A stretch of 35,119 nucleotides of DNA. It comes from Bacteroidales bacterium. Lineage in GTDB: Bacteria > Bacteroidota > Bacteroidia > Bacteroidales > Paludibacteraceae. The notes under the pieces were generated by a model. The model saw only the letters and a list, made by a program, of their open reading frames with translations. It was not told the DNA's origin and did not search any database. Below are positions 24,556-31,254 of this stretch, in pieces. The translations under genes and the position numbers were made by a program. Positions within the stretch are counted from its first letter, which is position 1, and each line of letters begins with the position of its first letter. The stretch lies in the NCBI GenBank assembly GCA_900767595.1, contig CAAFZS010000001.1, positions 1-35,119 on the forward strand, read 5' to 3'.

Positions 24556-25039
24556 TGTCTATATTATCCTTTTGGTCCTGTGCTTGATGGTGAGCTGTAA
24601 CTCTCGCCATGTTCTTTCCCGCAGGCAGATGGTAGATGTGCTGGTTGATTTACACCACGCAGATGCCACATTGGCTGCGATGGGGTATAATTATGGTCAC
24701 GACGAGGATTTGAGAAGGTGCTACTTCGTGGTATTGGAAAAACACGGCATTACCCAAGCTCAATTTGACAGCTCTCTTGTTTGGTACACCAAGCACCCGG
24801 AACGGTTTGATAAGATATATCCTAAGGTGGTGGCGCGATTGGAAGAGGACCTTAAAATATGGGAGGAAAAACATCCTGCTATGGTGGAAGCTGCGCCGGT
24901 TGTCGAACTGCCGGATTTGGACAGAATCTTGTACCAAACAAGGTGTGGTTTGCTGTTAGATTACTGGGATTCGGGCGAAAATTACAAAAAAATGCAAAAA
25001 AGTGAAGAAAAATTTGTGTATATCAAAATAATTTTGTAA
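24542..25039 (+). CDS. DUF4296 lipoprotein
   Basis: A 165-residue lipoprotein with lipobox MVSC (Cys19) and a DUF4296-type domain starting LSRRQMVDVLVDLHHADA and continuing to about residue 105. The function of DUF4296 is unknown. A stop codon at 24530 in the same frame leaves only the TTG at 24542 as a start that keeps the signal peptide, so a TTG start within the lspA end is likely. The tail after residue 145 is encoded by the rplM promoter, and the TAA stop is the first three bases of its -7 box. Confidence 0.85.
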   Translation: MKRNSVYIILLVLCLMVSCNSRHVLSRRQMVDVLVDLHHADATLAAMGYNYGHDEDLRRCYFVVLEKHGITQAQFDSSLVWYTKHPERFDKIYPKVVARLEEDLKIWEEKHPAMVEAAPVVELPDLDRILYQTRCGLLLDYWDSGENYKKMQKSEEKFVYIKIIL

Positions 25040-25044
25040 TTTTG
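25013..25044 (+). promoter_or_regulatory. Bacteroidota promoter of the rplM operon
   Basis: TTTG lies at 25013-25016 and TAATTTTG at 25037-25044, spacer 20 bp. It lies wholly or partly inside the 3-prime end of the DUF4296 gene. Confidence 0.87.
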
Positions 25045-25072
25045 CACGCTTTTTTGAAAAAACAAACAACTC

Positions 25073-25124
25073 GTTATGCTGGGCAGTGGTTGGTTACAAC
25101 GTAAATGATGTCTGTCGGCATAGC
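25073..25124 (+). promoter_or_regulatory. Structured rplM leader, candidate L13 ribosomal-protein leader
   Basis: The 100-nt leader folds into a stem of 25073-25080 with 25117-25124 (8 bp, two or three G-U) extended by GGCAG 25082-25086 with CUGUC 25112-25116. A small inner hairpin is GUUG 25089-25092 with CAAC 25097-25100. Position and form suit an autoregulatory L13-binding leader. I recall that an L13 leader class has been described for Bacteroidia, but could not compare with its consensus. Confidence 0.55.
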
Positions 25125-25143
25125 CTTTAAAAATCAATTTATA

Positions 25144-25599
25144 ATGGATACATTAAGTTACAAAACTGTATCAGCGAACAAAGCAACTGCTCAGAAAGAG
25201 TGGGTTGTCGTTGATGCTGAGGGCCAAATTCTTGGTCGCATGTGCACGAAGGTAGCCAAACTCCTTCGCGGCAAGTACAAACCCAGTTTCACTCCTAATG
25301 TGGACTGTGGTGACAACGTAATCATCATCAATGCCGATAAGGTAAAGATGACGGGTAACAAATGGGAAGGTCGCACTTATGTGCACTATACTGGCTTCCC
25401 CGGTGGACAACGCGAGATGACTCCCGCCCAATTGATGGCGAAGGGTTCGGATCGTTTGATTAAGAAAGTAGTAAAGGGTATGCTTCCTAAGAATCGTCTG
25501 GGTAGCCAATTATTCAATAACCTTTACGTTTTTGCAGGTGCTGAGCATAATATGCAAGCCCAACAACCAAAACAAATCGATATTAATACACTTAAATAA
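25144..25599 (+). CDS. rplM: 50S ribosomal protein L13
   Basis: A 151-residue L13, an early-assembly protein of the large subunit. ATG 25144 gives MDTLSYKTVSANKATAQKEW, and the core motifs DAEGQILGRM, GDNVIIINADKV and GMLPKNRLG are present. The frame is open back to 25105, but those codons run through the structured leader. It is the first gene of rplM-rpsI-rpsB-tsf, with 9 bp to rpsI. Confidence 0.96.
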   Translation: MDTLSYKTVSANKATAQKEWVVVDAEGQILGRMCTKVAKLLRGKYKPSFTPNVDCGDNVIIINADKVKMTGNKWEGRTYVHYTGFPGGQREMTPAQLMAKGSDRLIKKVVKGMLPKNRLGSQLFNNLYVFAGAEHNMQAQQPKQIDINTLK

Positions 25600-25608
25600 T
25601 AGAAGAAT

Positions 25609-25995
25609 ATGGAAAAAATTAATGCATTAGGTCGTCGTAAAGCTGCTGTTGCACGCGTTTACGTTAATGAGGGCGCTGGAAAAATTACGGTCAACGGTCG
25701 TGATTTGGAGGCATATTTCCCTTCTTCTATTCTCCAATATATCGTTAAGCAACCGCTGAACAAGCTCGGTGTTGCTGAGAAGTACGATATTCAAGTGAAC
25801 CTTGATGGTGGCGGTTTCAAAGGTCAAGCAGAGGCTCTGCGTCTGGCTATTGCTCGCGCATTGGTGAAGATCAATCCCGAGGATAAGAGCGCACTTAAGG
25901 CTGAAGGCTTCATGACCCGTGATGCTCGTGAAGTTGAGCGTAAGAAACCCGGTCAACCCAAAGCTCGTAGACACTTCCAATTCAGTAAACGTTAA
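25609..25995 (+). CDS. rpsI: 30S ribosomal protein S9
   Basis: A 128-residue S9 whose C-terminal tail reaches the P-site tRNA. The start is MEKINALGRRKAAVARVYV, and the conserved basic end is KPGQPKARRHFQFSKR, including the terminal Arg. It follows rplM by 9 bp, the standard order in bacteria. Confidence 0.96.
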   Translation: MEKINALGRRKAAVARVYVNEGAGKITVNGRDLEAYFPSSILQYIVKQPLNKLGVAEKYDIQVNLDGGGFKGQAEALRLAIARALVKINPEDKSALKAEGFMTRDAREVERKKPGQPKARRHFQFSKR

Positions 25996-26025
25996 TATTT
26001 ATTTAATTCTACTAGATGAGTCTGC

Positions 26026-26088
26026 CAGCGTAGCGGTCTGTCAGCGAAGCGGTCTTTCAGCCGTAGGCGGTCTTACAGCGTAGCGGTC
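26026..26088. repeat. Four GNA-loop mini-hairpin units between rpsI and rpsB
   Basis: Units are at 26026-26038 (GC-GTA-GC), 26042-26054 (GC-GAA-GC), 26058-26072 (GCC-GTA-GGC) and 26076-26088 (GC-GTA-GC). Each is preceded by CA and followed by GGTC. They occupy most of the 126-bp spacer. Confidence 0.9.
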
Positions 26089-26121
26089 TCCTACTAGCAG
26101 AATGCCAAACTTAAAAAACAA

Positions 26122-27009
26122 ATGAGAACAAATTTTGATCAATTACTTGAGGCCGGTTGCCACTTTGGTCACCTCAAACGTAAATGGAATCCTGCCATGG
26201 CTCCTTATATCTTTGCTGAGCGCAATGGCATTCACATCATCGACTTAAACAAGACGGCTGTCATGATTGACGAAGCCGCTGAGGCTTTGAAGAATATCGC
26301 TAAGAGCGGTCGTAAGATTCTCTTCGTTGGTACGAAGAAGCAAGCCCAAGAGGTTATTGCTGCCAAGGCCCAAGAGATCGCGATGCCTTACATCACCGAG
26401 CGTTGGGCCGGTGGTATGCTTACTAACTTCCCCACCATCCGTAAGGCTGTCAAGAAGATGTCTAACATCGATAAGATGATGACCGATGGTACGTTTGATA
26501 ACATCTCCAAACGTGAGAAACTGCAAATCACTCGTCAACGTGAGAAACTGGAGAAGAACCTCGGTTCTATCGCTGACCTTACTCGTCTGCCGAGCGCTTT
26601 GTTCGTAGTGGACGTAATGAAAGAGCACATTGCTGTTGCTGAGGCTAACCGCCTGGGTATTCCTGTATTCGGTATCGTAGATACGAACTCGGATCCTTCG
26701 AACATCGATTTCGTTATTCCTGCAAACGATGATGCAACCAAGTCCATCGAGGTTATCCTCAATGCCGTTGCTGCTGCTATCAACGAAGGTCTGGAAGAGC
26801 GTAAGGTAGAGAAGGCTGACGAGGATGCTGCTGCTCAACAAGAGGAAGCTCCTGCAAAGGAAGTTCCCGCTGCTAAAGAGCGTCGTACCCGTGTTCGCAA
26901 AGCTACCGCCGAAGCTGCTCCTGAGAAAGTAGCCAGCGTAGAGGCTCCCGTAGAGGCTCCCGTAGAGGCTCCCGCTGAGGCTCCTGCAGAAGAGGCAAAA
27001 GCTGAATAA
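26122..27009 (+). CDS. rpsB: 30S ribosomal protein S2
   Basis: A 295-residue S2. The core (about residues 1-232) has the usual LLEAGCHFGHLKRKWNP start, the coiled-coil region and the GIPVFGIVDTNSDP motif. It is about 55 residues longer than E. coli S2 (241 aa). The extra C-terminal tail is Ala/Glu/Pro-rich, with four near-identical VEAP/AEAP repeats encoded by 12-bp tandem repeats at 26938-26985. Such an acidic tail would be disordered on the solvent side of the 30S subunit. It lies between the mini-hairpin spacer and tsf. Confidence 0.96.
   Translation: MRTNFDQLLEAGCHFGHLKRKWNPAMAPYIFAERNGIHIIDLNKTAVMIDEAAEALKNIAKSGRKILFVGTKKQAQEVIAAKAQEIAMPYITERWAGGMLTNFPTIRKAVKKMSNIDKMMTDGTFDNISKREKLQITRQREKLEKNLGSIADLTRLPSALFVVDVMKEHIAVAEANRLGIPVFGIVDTNSDPSNIDFVIPANDDATKSIEVILNAVAAAINEGLEERKVEKADEDAAAQQEEAPAKEVPAAKERRTRVRKATAEAAPEKVASVEAPVEAPVEAPAEAPAEEAKAE
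26938..26985. repeat. 12-bp tandem repeat in the rpsB tail
   Basis: Three exact copies of GTAGAGGCTCCC (26938-26973) and one diverged copy (26974-26985) encode VEAP, VEAP, VEAP and AEAP. Confidence 0.92.
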
Positions 27010-27012
27010 TAA

Positions 27013-27044
27013 CTCTAAACTCTAAACTCTCAACTCTAAACTAT
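27013..27044. repeat. Tandem CTCTAAA word repeat between rpsB and tsf
   Basis: Four copies of an 8-bp word close to ACTCTAAA fill the spacer. Related words occur at 31222-31254, and complements of this family occur inside the Ig-like lipoprotein gene and holA. Confidence 0.8.
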
Positions 27045-27051
27045 TAAAAAA

Positions 27052-28041
27052 ATGGCTGTTACATTAGCTGATATTAAAAAACTGCGCGACATGACAGGCG
27101 CAGGAATGATGGACGTCAAGAAAGCCCTCGAGGAAGCCAATGGTGATTTCGAGGTAGCGAAAGACTTACTCCGTAAACGTGGTCAAGCGATTGCTGCCAA
27201 GCGTAGCGACCGTGAGGCTTCTGAAGGTTGCGTCTTAGCTAAAGCCGAGAACGGCTTTGGTGCTATCGTTGGCGTTAAGTGCGAAACTGACTTCGTGGCT
27301 AAGAATGCAGACTTCGTGGCTATGGTCAAGAAGATCTTGGATGCTGCTATGGAGGCTAAACCCGCTACTCTTGAGGACCTTAAGAACCTTAAGATTGGCA
27401 ATTTTACCGCACAAGACCTTGTTACCGAGCGTAGTGGTGTTACCGGTGAGAAGATGGAACTGAGCGATTATGCTTTCCTGAAAGCTCCGAAGGTAGATGC
27501 TTATAACCACCTTGGTAACAAACTCTCTTCGTTGGTTGCTGCTGATAGCGCTGACGCTTGCCAAGAAACCGTTCACGGTGTGAACATGCAAGTGGCTTCC
27601 ATGAGCCCTGTTGCTTTGGATGCTGACCATGTAGCACAAGAGGTGAAGGACAAAGAGTTGGCTATCGCTGTAGATAAGACCAAACAGGATGAGATCAATA
27701 AAGCCGTTGAGAACGAGTTGCGTAAGGCCGGTATCAATCCTGCTCACGCTGACAGCGACGATCATATTGAGTCTAATATGGCTAAGGGCTGGCTGACCGC
27801 CGAATTGGCTGAGGTAGCTCGTAAGATCCGCGCGGAAGTTCCTGCTCAGGCAGAGGCTAACCTCAATATGAAGAAGATTGAGATGATTGCCCAAGGTCGT
27901 CTGCAGAAGTTCTTGAAGGAGTCCACTCTCGTAGAGCAACAGTATATTATGTCTGAGTCTAAAGAGTTGGTAAAAGACATCCTCAAGAAAGCAAACGTCG
28001 TTATCACCGACTTCAAACGCGTAACTCTCAACCAAGAGTAA
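27052..28041 (+). CDS. tsf: Translation elongation factor Ts
   Basis: A 329-residue guanine-nucleotide exchange factor for EF-Tu. The N-terminal UBA-like domain shows KLRDMTGAGMMDVKKALEEA, and the core has the TDFVAKN motif that inserts into EF-Tu. The length exceeds E. coli EF-Ts (283 aa) in the second core subdomain, as is usual in Bacteroidota. It ends the ribosomal operon; a 10-bp hairpin follows seven bases after the stop. Confidence 0.96.
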   Translation: MAVTLADIKKLRDMTGAGMMDVKKALEEANGDFEVAKDLLRKRGQAIAAKRSDREASEGCVLAKAENGFGAIVGVKCETDFVAKNADFVAMVKKILDAAMEAKPATLEDLKNLKIGNFTAQDLVTERSGVTGEKMELSDYAFLKAPKVDAYNHLGNKLSSLVAADSADACQETVHGVNMQVASMSPVALDADHVAQEVKDKELAIAVDKTKQDEINKAVENELRKAGINPAHADSDDHIESNMAKGWLTAELAEVARKIRAEVPAQAEANLNMKKIEMIAQGRLQKFLKESTLVEQQYIMSESKELVKDILKKANVVITDFKRVTLNQE

Positions 28042-28047
28042 TATACA

Positions 28048-28070
28048 TTTTCCCGCCGGTGGCGGGAAAA
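28048..28070. terminator. Hairpin after tsf
   Basis: A perfect 10-bp stem, TTTTCCCGCC (28048-28057) with GGCGGGAAAA (28061-28070), has a GGT loop. There is no long T-run downstream on the plus strand, so termination may be partial and the tRNA could be co-transcribed. Confidence 0.6.
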
Positions 28071-28074
28071 TGAG

Positions 28075-28148
28075 GGGGTATTAGCTCATCTGGCTAGAGC
28101 GCGACACTGGCAGTGTCGAGGTGAGCGGTTCGAGTCCGCTATACTCCA
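28075..28148 (+). tRNA. tRNA-Ala (anticodon GGC)
   Basis: A full cloverleaf is seen. The acceptor stem GGGGTAT pairs with ATACTCC (one G-U). The D stem is GCTC/GAGC and the anticodon stem CGACA/TGTCG with loop CTGGCAG, so the anticodon is GGC. The T arm is AGCGG-TTCGAGT-CCGCT, and the discriminator base is A. The 3-prime CCA is not encoded. Anticodon GGC reads the alanine codons GCC and GCU. Confidence 0.95.
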
Positions 28149-28150
28149 CT

Positions 28151-28181
28151 AAGCAACGGCATTTGGCTGTTGCTTTTTTTT
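28151..28181 (+). terminator. Rho-independent terminator after tRNA-Ala
   Basis: AAGCAAC (28151-28157) pairs with GTTGCTT (28169-28175), followed by an eight-base T-run. Confidence 0.88.
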
Positions 28182-28185
28182 GTTT

Positions 28186-28304
28186 TTTCGATAGGTGCAT
28201 CCGCTGCGCGGATTGACGGCTATTCGCGTTTAGCTGCTTGTGAGCAAGCTCCCAGCCGCTAATCGTTCATATCCTACTATCTACGATAGTTTCACCTATC
28301 GAAA
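28186..28304. ncRNA. Candidate multi-branched structured element
   Basis: A perfect 12-bp closing stem (TTTCGATAGGTG 28186-28197 with CACCTATCGAAA 28293-28304) encloses three arms. They are ATCCGC/GCGGAT (28199-28204, 28208-28213), CGGCT/AGCCG (28217-28221, 28254-28258) carrying GCTTG/CAAGC (28236-28240, 28245-28249), and ACTATC/GATAGT (28276-28281, 28285-28290). No promoter or gene is seen. It may be a structured RNA or a palindromic mobile repeat. Confidence 0.45.
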
Positions 28305-28378
28305 GGACAAAGCACATTCTGCCGTTTGTGGAGTCTATCGGCCTTTTGGCCGGGTTCTTATCTCGCTTCGCTCGAACG

Positions 28379-28449
28379 ATCTGCGCCTTCGGCTTGTGCG
28401 AGTCCGCCTGCTTTTGCTAATCTGCGCCTTCAGCGCTGTGCGAGTCCGC
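28379..28449. repeat. Pair of about 29-bp direct repeats
   Basis: 28379-28407 and 28420-28449 share ATCTGCGCCTTC at the start and TGTGCGAGTCCGC at the end, with a 41-bp period. CGAGTCCGC also occurs in the T arm of the nearby tRNA-Ala. Just upstream, CGGCC/GGCCG (28339-28352) forms a hairpin. Confidence 0.7.
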
Positions 28450-28458
28450 GATAGTATA

Positions 28459-28502
28459 TTTACTGCCAAATTGGCAGTTTGTCAGTCGTTTTTGGCAGTA
28501 AA
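28459..28502. promoter_or_regulatory. Palindromic operator-like cluster upstream of dnaK
   Basis: 28463-28477 is the 15-bp palindrome CTGCCAAATTGGCAG. A further half-site, TTGGCAG, lies at 28492-28498 and a variant, TTGTCAG, at 28479-28485. The outer arms TTTACTGCCAAA (28459-28470) and TTTGGCAGTAAA (28491-28502) pair perfectly over 12 bp. It lies just upstream of the sigma-54-like promoter. Confidence 0.6.
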
Positions 28503-28508
28503 TTGACT

Positions 28509-28525
28509 TTGGCACGGGATTTGTT
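28509..28525 (+). promoter_or_regulatory. Sigma-54 (RpoN)-like promoter of dnaK
   Basis: TTGGCACGGGATTTGTT fits the -24/-12 consensus with GG at 28511-28512, ten bases, then GT (consensus GC) at 28523-28524. Only the final C is changed. No TAnnTTTG box of the primary sigma type is seen between here and dnaK. Confidence 0.6.
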
Positions 28526-28532
28526 CTATATA

Positions 28533-28594
28533 CAGCGAAGCGGTCCTACAGCGCAGCGGTCCTACAGCGATAGCGGTCTTGCAGCGCAGCGGTC
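28533..28594. repeat. Four mini-hairpin units in the dnaK leader
   Basis: Units are at 28533-28545 (GC-GAA-GC), 28549-28561 (GC-GCA-GC), 28565-28578 (GC-GATA-GC) and 28582-28594 (GC-GCA-GC). Each is preceded by CA and followed by GGTC. They would be the first part of the dnaK transcript if the sigma-54-like site is used. Confidence 0.9.
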
Positions 28595-28637
28595 CTTCAA
28601 TGAAATGATCAATATTAACAATTAAATTTATACAGTT

Positions 28638-30542
28638 ATGAGTAAAATGATTGGAATCGACCTGGGAACAACGAACTCCTGCGTCGCAGTTATGGAAGGA
28701 AATGAACCTATTGTTATTGCTAACTCCGAAGGTAAGCGTACTACACCGTCTGTTATCGGTTTTGTAGAAGGTGGCGAGCGTAAAGTCGGCGATCCGGCTA
28801 AGCGTCAAGCTATCACCAACCCGACCAAGACGATTAACTCTATCAAACGTTTTATGGGTGAGACCTATGACCGTTTGGACAAAGAGATCGCACGCGTTCC
28901 TTATAAAGTAGTAAAGGGTGACAACAACACGCCTCGCGTGGATATTGATGGTCGCCTCTATACGCCTCAAGAGATCTCCGCTATCATCCTGCAAAAGATG
29001 AAGAAGACCGCTGAGGACTATCTCGGTACCGAAGTGACAGACGCTGTCATCACCGTTCCTGCTTACTTCAACGATAGCCAACGTCAGGCTACCAAGGAAG
29101 CCGGTGAGATTGCCGGTCTGAATGTGCGTCGTATCGTCAACGAGCCTACGGCTGCCGCTTTGGCTTATGGCTTGGACAAAGCCAATAAGGATATGAAGAT
29201 TGTTGTCTTCGACTGCGGTGGCGGTACCCACGATGTCAGCGTGCTGGAGTTAGGTGACGGCGTATTTGAAGTAAAAGCAACCGATGGTGATACCCACCTC
29301 GGTGGTGACGACTTCGACCATCGTATCATCGATTGGCTCGTAAGTGAGTTCAAGAACGAGAACGGTGGTGCCGACCTGAGCAAAGACCCGATGGCTATGC
29401 AACGTCTCAAAGAGGCTGCTGAGAAAGCGAAGATAGAGCTCAGTAACACGACCTCTACGGAGATTAACCTCCCGTATATTATGCCTGTTAATGGTGTTCC
29501 GGCTCACTTGGTTAAGACGCTGACGCGTGCTAAGTTCGAGCAACTCATTGACGACCTTATCCAGCGCACGATTGCTCCTTGCCGCACGGCTTTGCAGAAT
29601 GCCGGTTTGAGCACATCGGATATTGACGAAGTCATCCTTGTCGGTGGTTCGACCCGTATCCCGGCTATCCAAGCCGCTGTAGAGAAGTTCTTCGGCAAAG
29701 CTCCTTCGAAGGGCGTTAACCCGGACGAAGTAGTAGCTGTGGGTGCTGCCATCCAAGGTGGTGTGCTGACCGGCGAAGTGAAGGATGTGCTCTTGCTTGA
29801 CGTAACTCCGCTGAGCCTCGGTATCGAGACGATGGGTGGGGTGATGACGAAGATGATTGAAGCTAACACGACTATTCCTACTAAGAAAACCGAGATCTTC
29901 ACGACCGCAGTGGATAATCAGCCTTCTGTAGAGATTAAGGTGCTACAAGGTGAGCGTCCTATGGCTGCGCAAAATAAACAAATCGGTATCTTCCACCTCG
30001 ATGGTATTATGCCTGCTCACCGTGGCGAACCGCAGATTGAAGTTACCTTCGATATTGATGCCAACGGTATCCTCAATGTAACCGCTAAGGATAAAGCTAC
30101 CGGTAAGGAACAGAAGATTCGTATTGAGGCTTCCAGCGGACTCTCTGACGAGGAGATCAAACGCATGAAAGCGGAAGCAGAGGCTAATGCGGAAGCCGAT
30201 AAGAAAGAGAAAGAGCGTATCGACAAGCTCAATAAGGCAGACCAGATGATCTTCCAAACCGAGAAGCAACTGGCTGAATTAGGTGATAAGATCCCTGCTG
30301 CCAAGAAAACGCCTATCGAGGACGCTCTTAAGAACCTCAAAGACGCCTACGAGAAGAAAGATGCCGACGCTTGCGAGGCTGCTACTAATGCGCTGACCAA
30401 CGCTTTCCAAGCGGCTAGCCAAGAGATGTACAACGCCGCTAATGCGCAAGGCCAACAAGGTCCTACCGCAGGTCCACAAGGCGGTAATCAGGATAACGGC
30501 AATAAAGAGGCTGAGGATGTTGACTTCGAAGAAGTAAAGTAA
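28638..30542 (+). CDS. dnaK: Molecular chaperone DnaK (Hsp70)
   Basis: A 634-residue Hsp70 that binds exposed hydrophobic segments of client proteins in an ATP-driven cycle. The ATPase domain (1-383) begins MSKMIGIDLGTTNSCVAVMEG and has the VVFDCGGGTHDVSVLELG phosphate motif, where Cys and His stand at positions more often Leu and Phe. It is followed by the conserved DVLLLDVTPLSLGIET linker start, the substrate-binding domain and the helical lid. It ends in a Gln/Gly-rich tail and acidic VDFEEVK. DnaJ and GrpE are not adjacent. The stop lies 4 bp from the end of the convergent TPR-like gene with no terminator between. Confidence 0.97.
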   Translation: MSKMIGIDLGTTNSCVAVMEGNEPIVIANSEGKRTTPSVIGFVEGGERKVGDPAKRQAITNPTKTINSIKRFMGETYDRLDKEIARVPYKVVKGDNNTPRVDIDGRLYTPQEISAIILQKMKKTAEDYLGTEVTDAVITVPAYFNDSQRQATKEAGEIAGLNVRRIVNEPTAAALAYGLDKANKDMKIVVFDCGGGTHDVSVLELGDGVFEVKATDGDTHLGGDDFDHRIIDWLVSEFKNENGGADLSKDPMAMQRLKEAAEKAKIELSNTTSTEINLPYIMPVNGVPAHLVKTLTRAKFEQLIDDLIQRTIAPCRTALQNAGLSTSDIDEVILVGGSTRIPAIQAAVEKFFGKAPSKGVNPDEVVAVGAAIQGGVLTGEVKDVLLLDVTPLSLGIETMGGVMTKMIEANTTIPTKKTEIFTTAVDNQPSVEIKVLQGERPMAAQNKQIGIFHLDGIMPAHRGEPQIEVTFDIDANGILNVTAKDKATGKEQKIRIEASSGLSDEEIKRMKAEAEANAEADKKEKERIDKLNKADQMIFQTEKQLAELGDKIPAAKKTPIEDALKNLKDAYEKKDADACEAATNALTNAFQAASQEMYNAANAQGQQGPTAGPQGGNQDNGNKEAEDVDFEEVK

Positions 30543-30546
30543 ATGT

Positions 30547-31218
30547 CTACTCCTTTGAATAGGGCAAATTAGGGTAGAGTGCTTGTAGCTCATTCCTACG
30601 CTCGGCGGCTTTTTCAGTATCACCTATCTGCTCATAGCACATAATGAGGCTGAATAAAGTCGCCGGTTTGTTCCACCATAAGTCGTATTGGTCATTCGTT
30701 AAGAGAATCTCGCGAGCTTTCTCAAACTCCTCAATGGCTTTTTTCTTACTGCCTCCTAAGATACCGGGCGCATAGAAATCGACATTGGCTACCAATGACA
30801 ACGCGAACGGGTCATTGGGGTCTGCTTTGATAGCATCGTGACAGAGTTGGAACGACTTGATTCCTGCGTTCAGTTTCTTGGACATCATAAACTCGTACGC
30901 GTAAGCAGCCGAACGGTACATACAGTAACGTGATGGAGGTAAGAAAGACTTGGCATCTTCTATGTGCGAAACATAGGTGTCCAAATATATCTTGGCTTTG
31001 GCATTGCGTTCATCTCTGCCTTTGGCAGTGCGTTTGGCACCGGTAGGGGCTTCGTCAATAAGGGAGGCTACAAAACCATATTCGGTATTGAGAACAGTCT
31101 CTTTATCCTCGTTGCAAAGAACCTCCCATTTTGTACTATCAATGGTGGCCTGCCACACGGACATGTCACCATTGAAATACGCCTCAAGGAGGGATAATAA
31201 ACTTATTATCAAAAACAT
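30547..31218 (-). CDS. TPR-like protein of unknown function
   Basis: A 223-residue mostly helical protein. The C-terminal half has repeats with TPR character (AIKADPNDPFALSLVANVDF, then KAIEEFEKAREIL and IGDTEKAAERRNELQALYP). The N-terminus (MFLIISLLSLLEAYFNG) is hydrophobic and may be a signal peptide or anchor. No enzymatic motif is seen. It follows the PFP gene on the minus strand after a 33-bp word-repeat spacer and is probably co-transcribed with it. A scaffold or assembly role is a guess. Confidence 0.75.
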   Translation of the reverse strand: MFLIISLLSLLEAYFNGDMSVWQATIDSTKWEVLCNEDKETVLNTEYGFVASLIDEAPTGAKRTAKGRDERNAKAKIYLDTYVSHIEDAKSFLPPSRYCMYRSAAYAYEFMMSKKLNAGIKSFQLCHDAIKADPNDPFALSLVANVDFYAPGILGGSKKKAIEEFEKAREILLTNDQYDLWWNKPATLFSLIMCYEQIGDTEKAAERRNELQALYPNLPYSKE

Positions 31219-31221
31219 AAC

Positions 31222-31254
31222 CCTCTACACTCTAAACTCTACACTCTCAACTTA
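31222..31254. repeat. Word repeat between the PFP and TPR-like genes
   Basis: Variants of CTCTACACTCTAAA and CTCTCAACTT fill the spacer. Its complement over about 15 bp is found inside the Ig-like lipoprotein gene near 8728-8742. Confidence 0.78.

Noticed and set aside
28240..28506. 88-codon plus-strand open frame between tRNA-Ala and dnaK
   Set aside because: It crosses the structured element, direct repeats and operator palindrome; composition is not protein-like and no family is recognisable.
28638..28650. Search for a CIRCE (HrcA) operator before dnaK
   Set aside because: No TTAGCACTC-N9-GAGTGCTAA element is present in 28181-28637; the palindrome seen there is CTGCCAAATTGGCAG instead.
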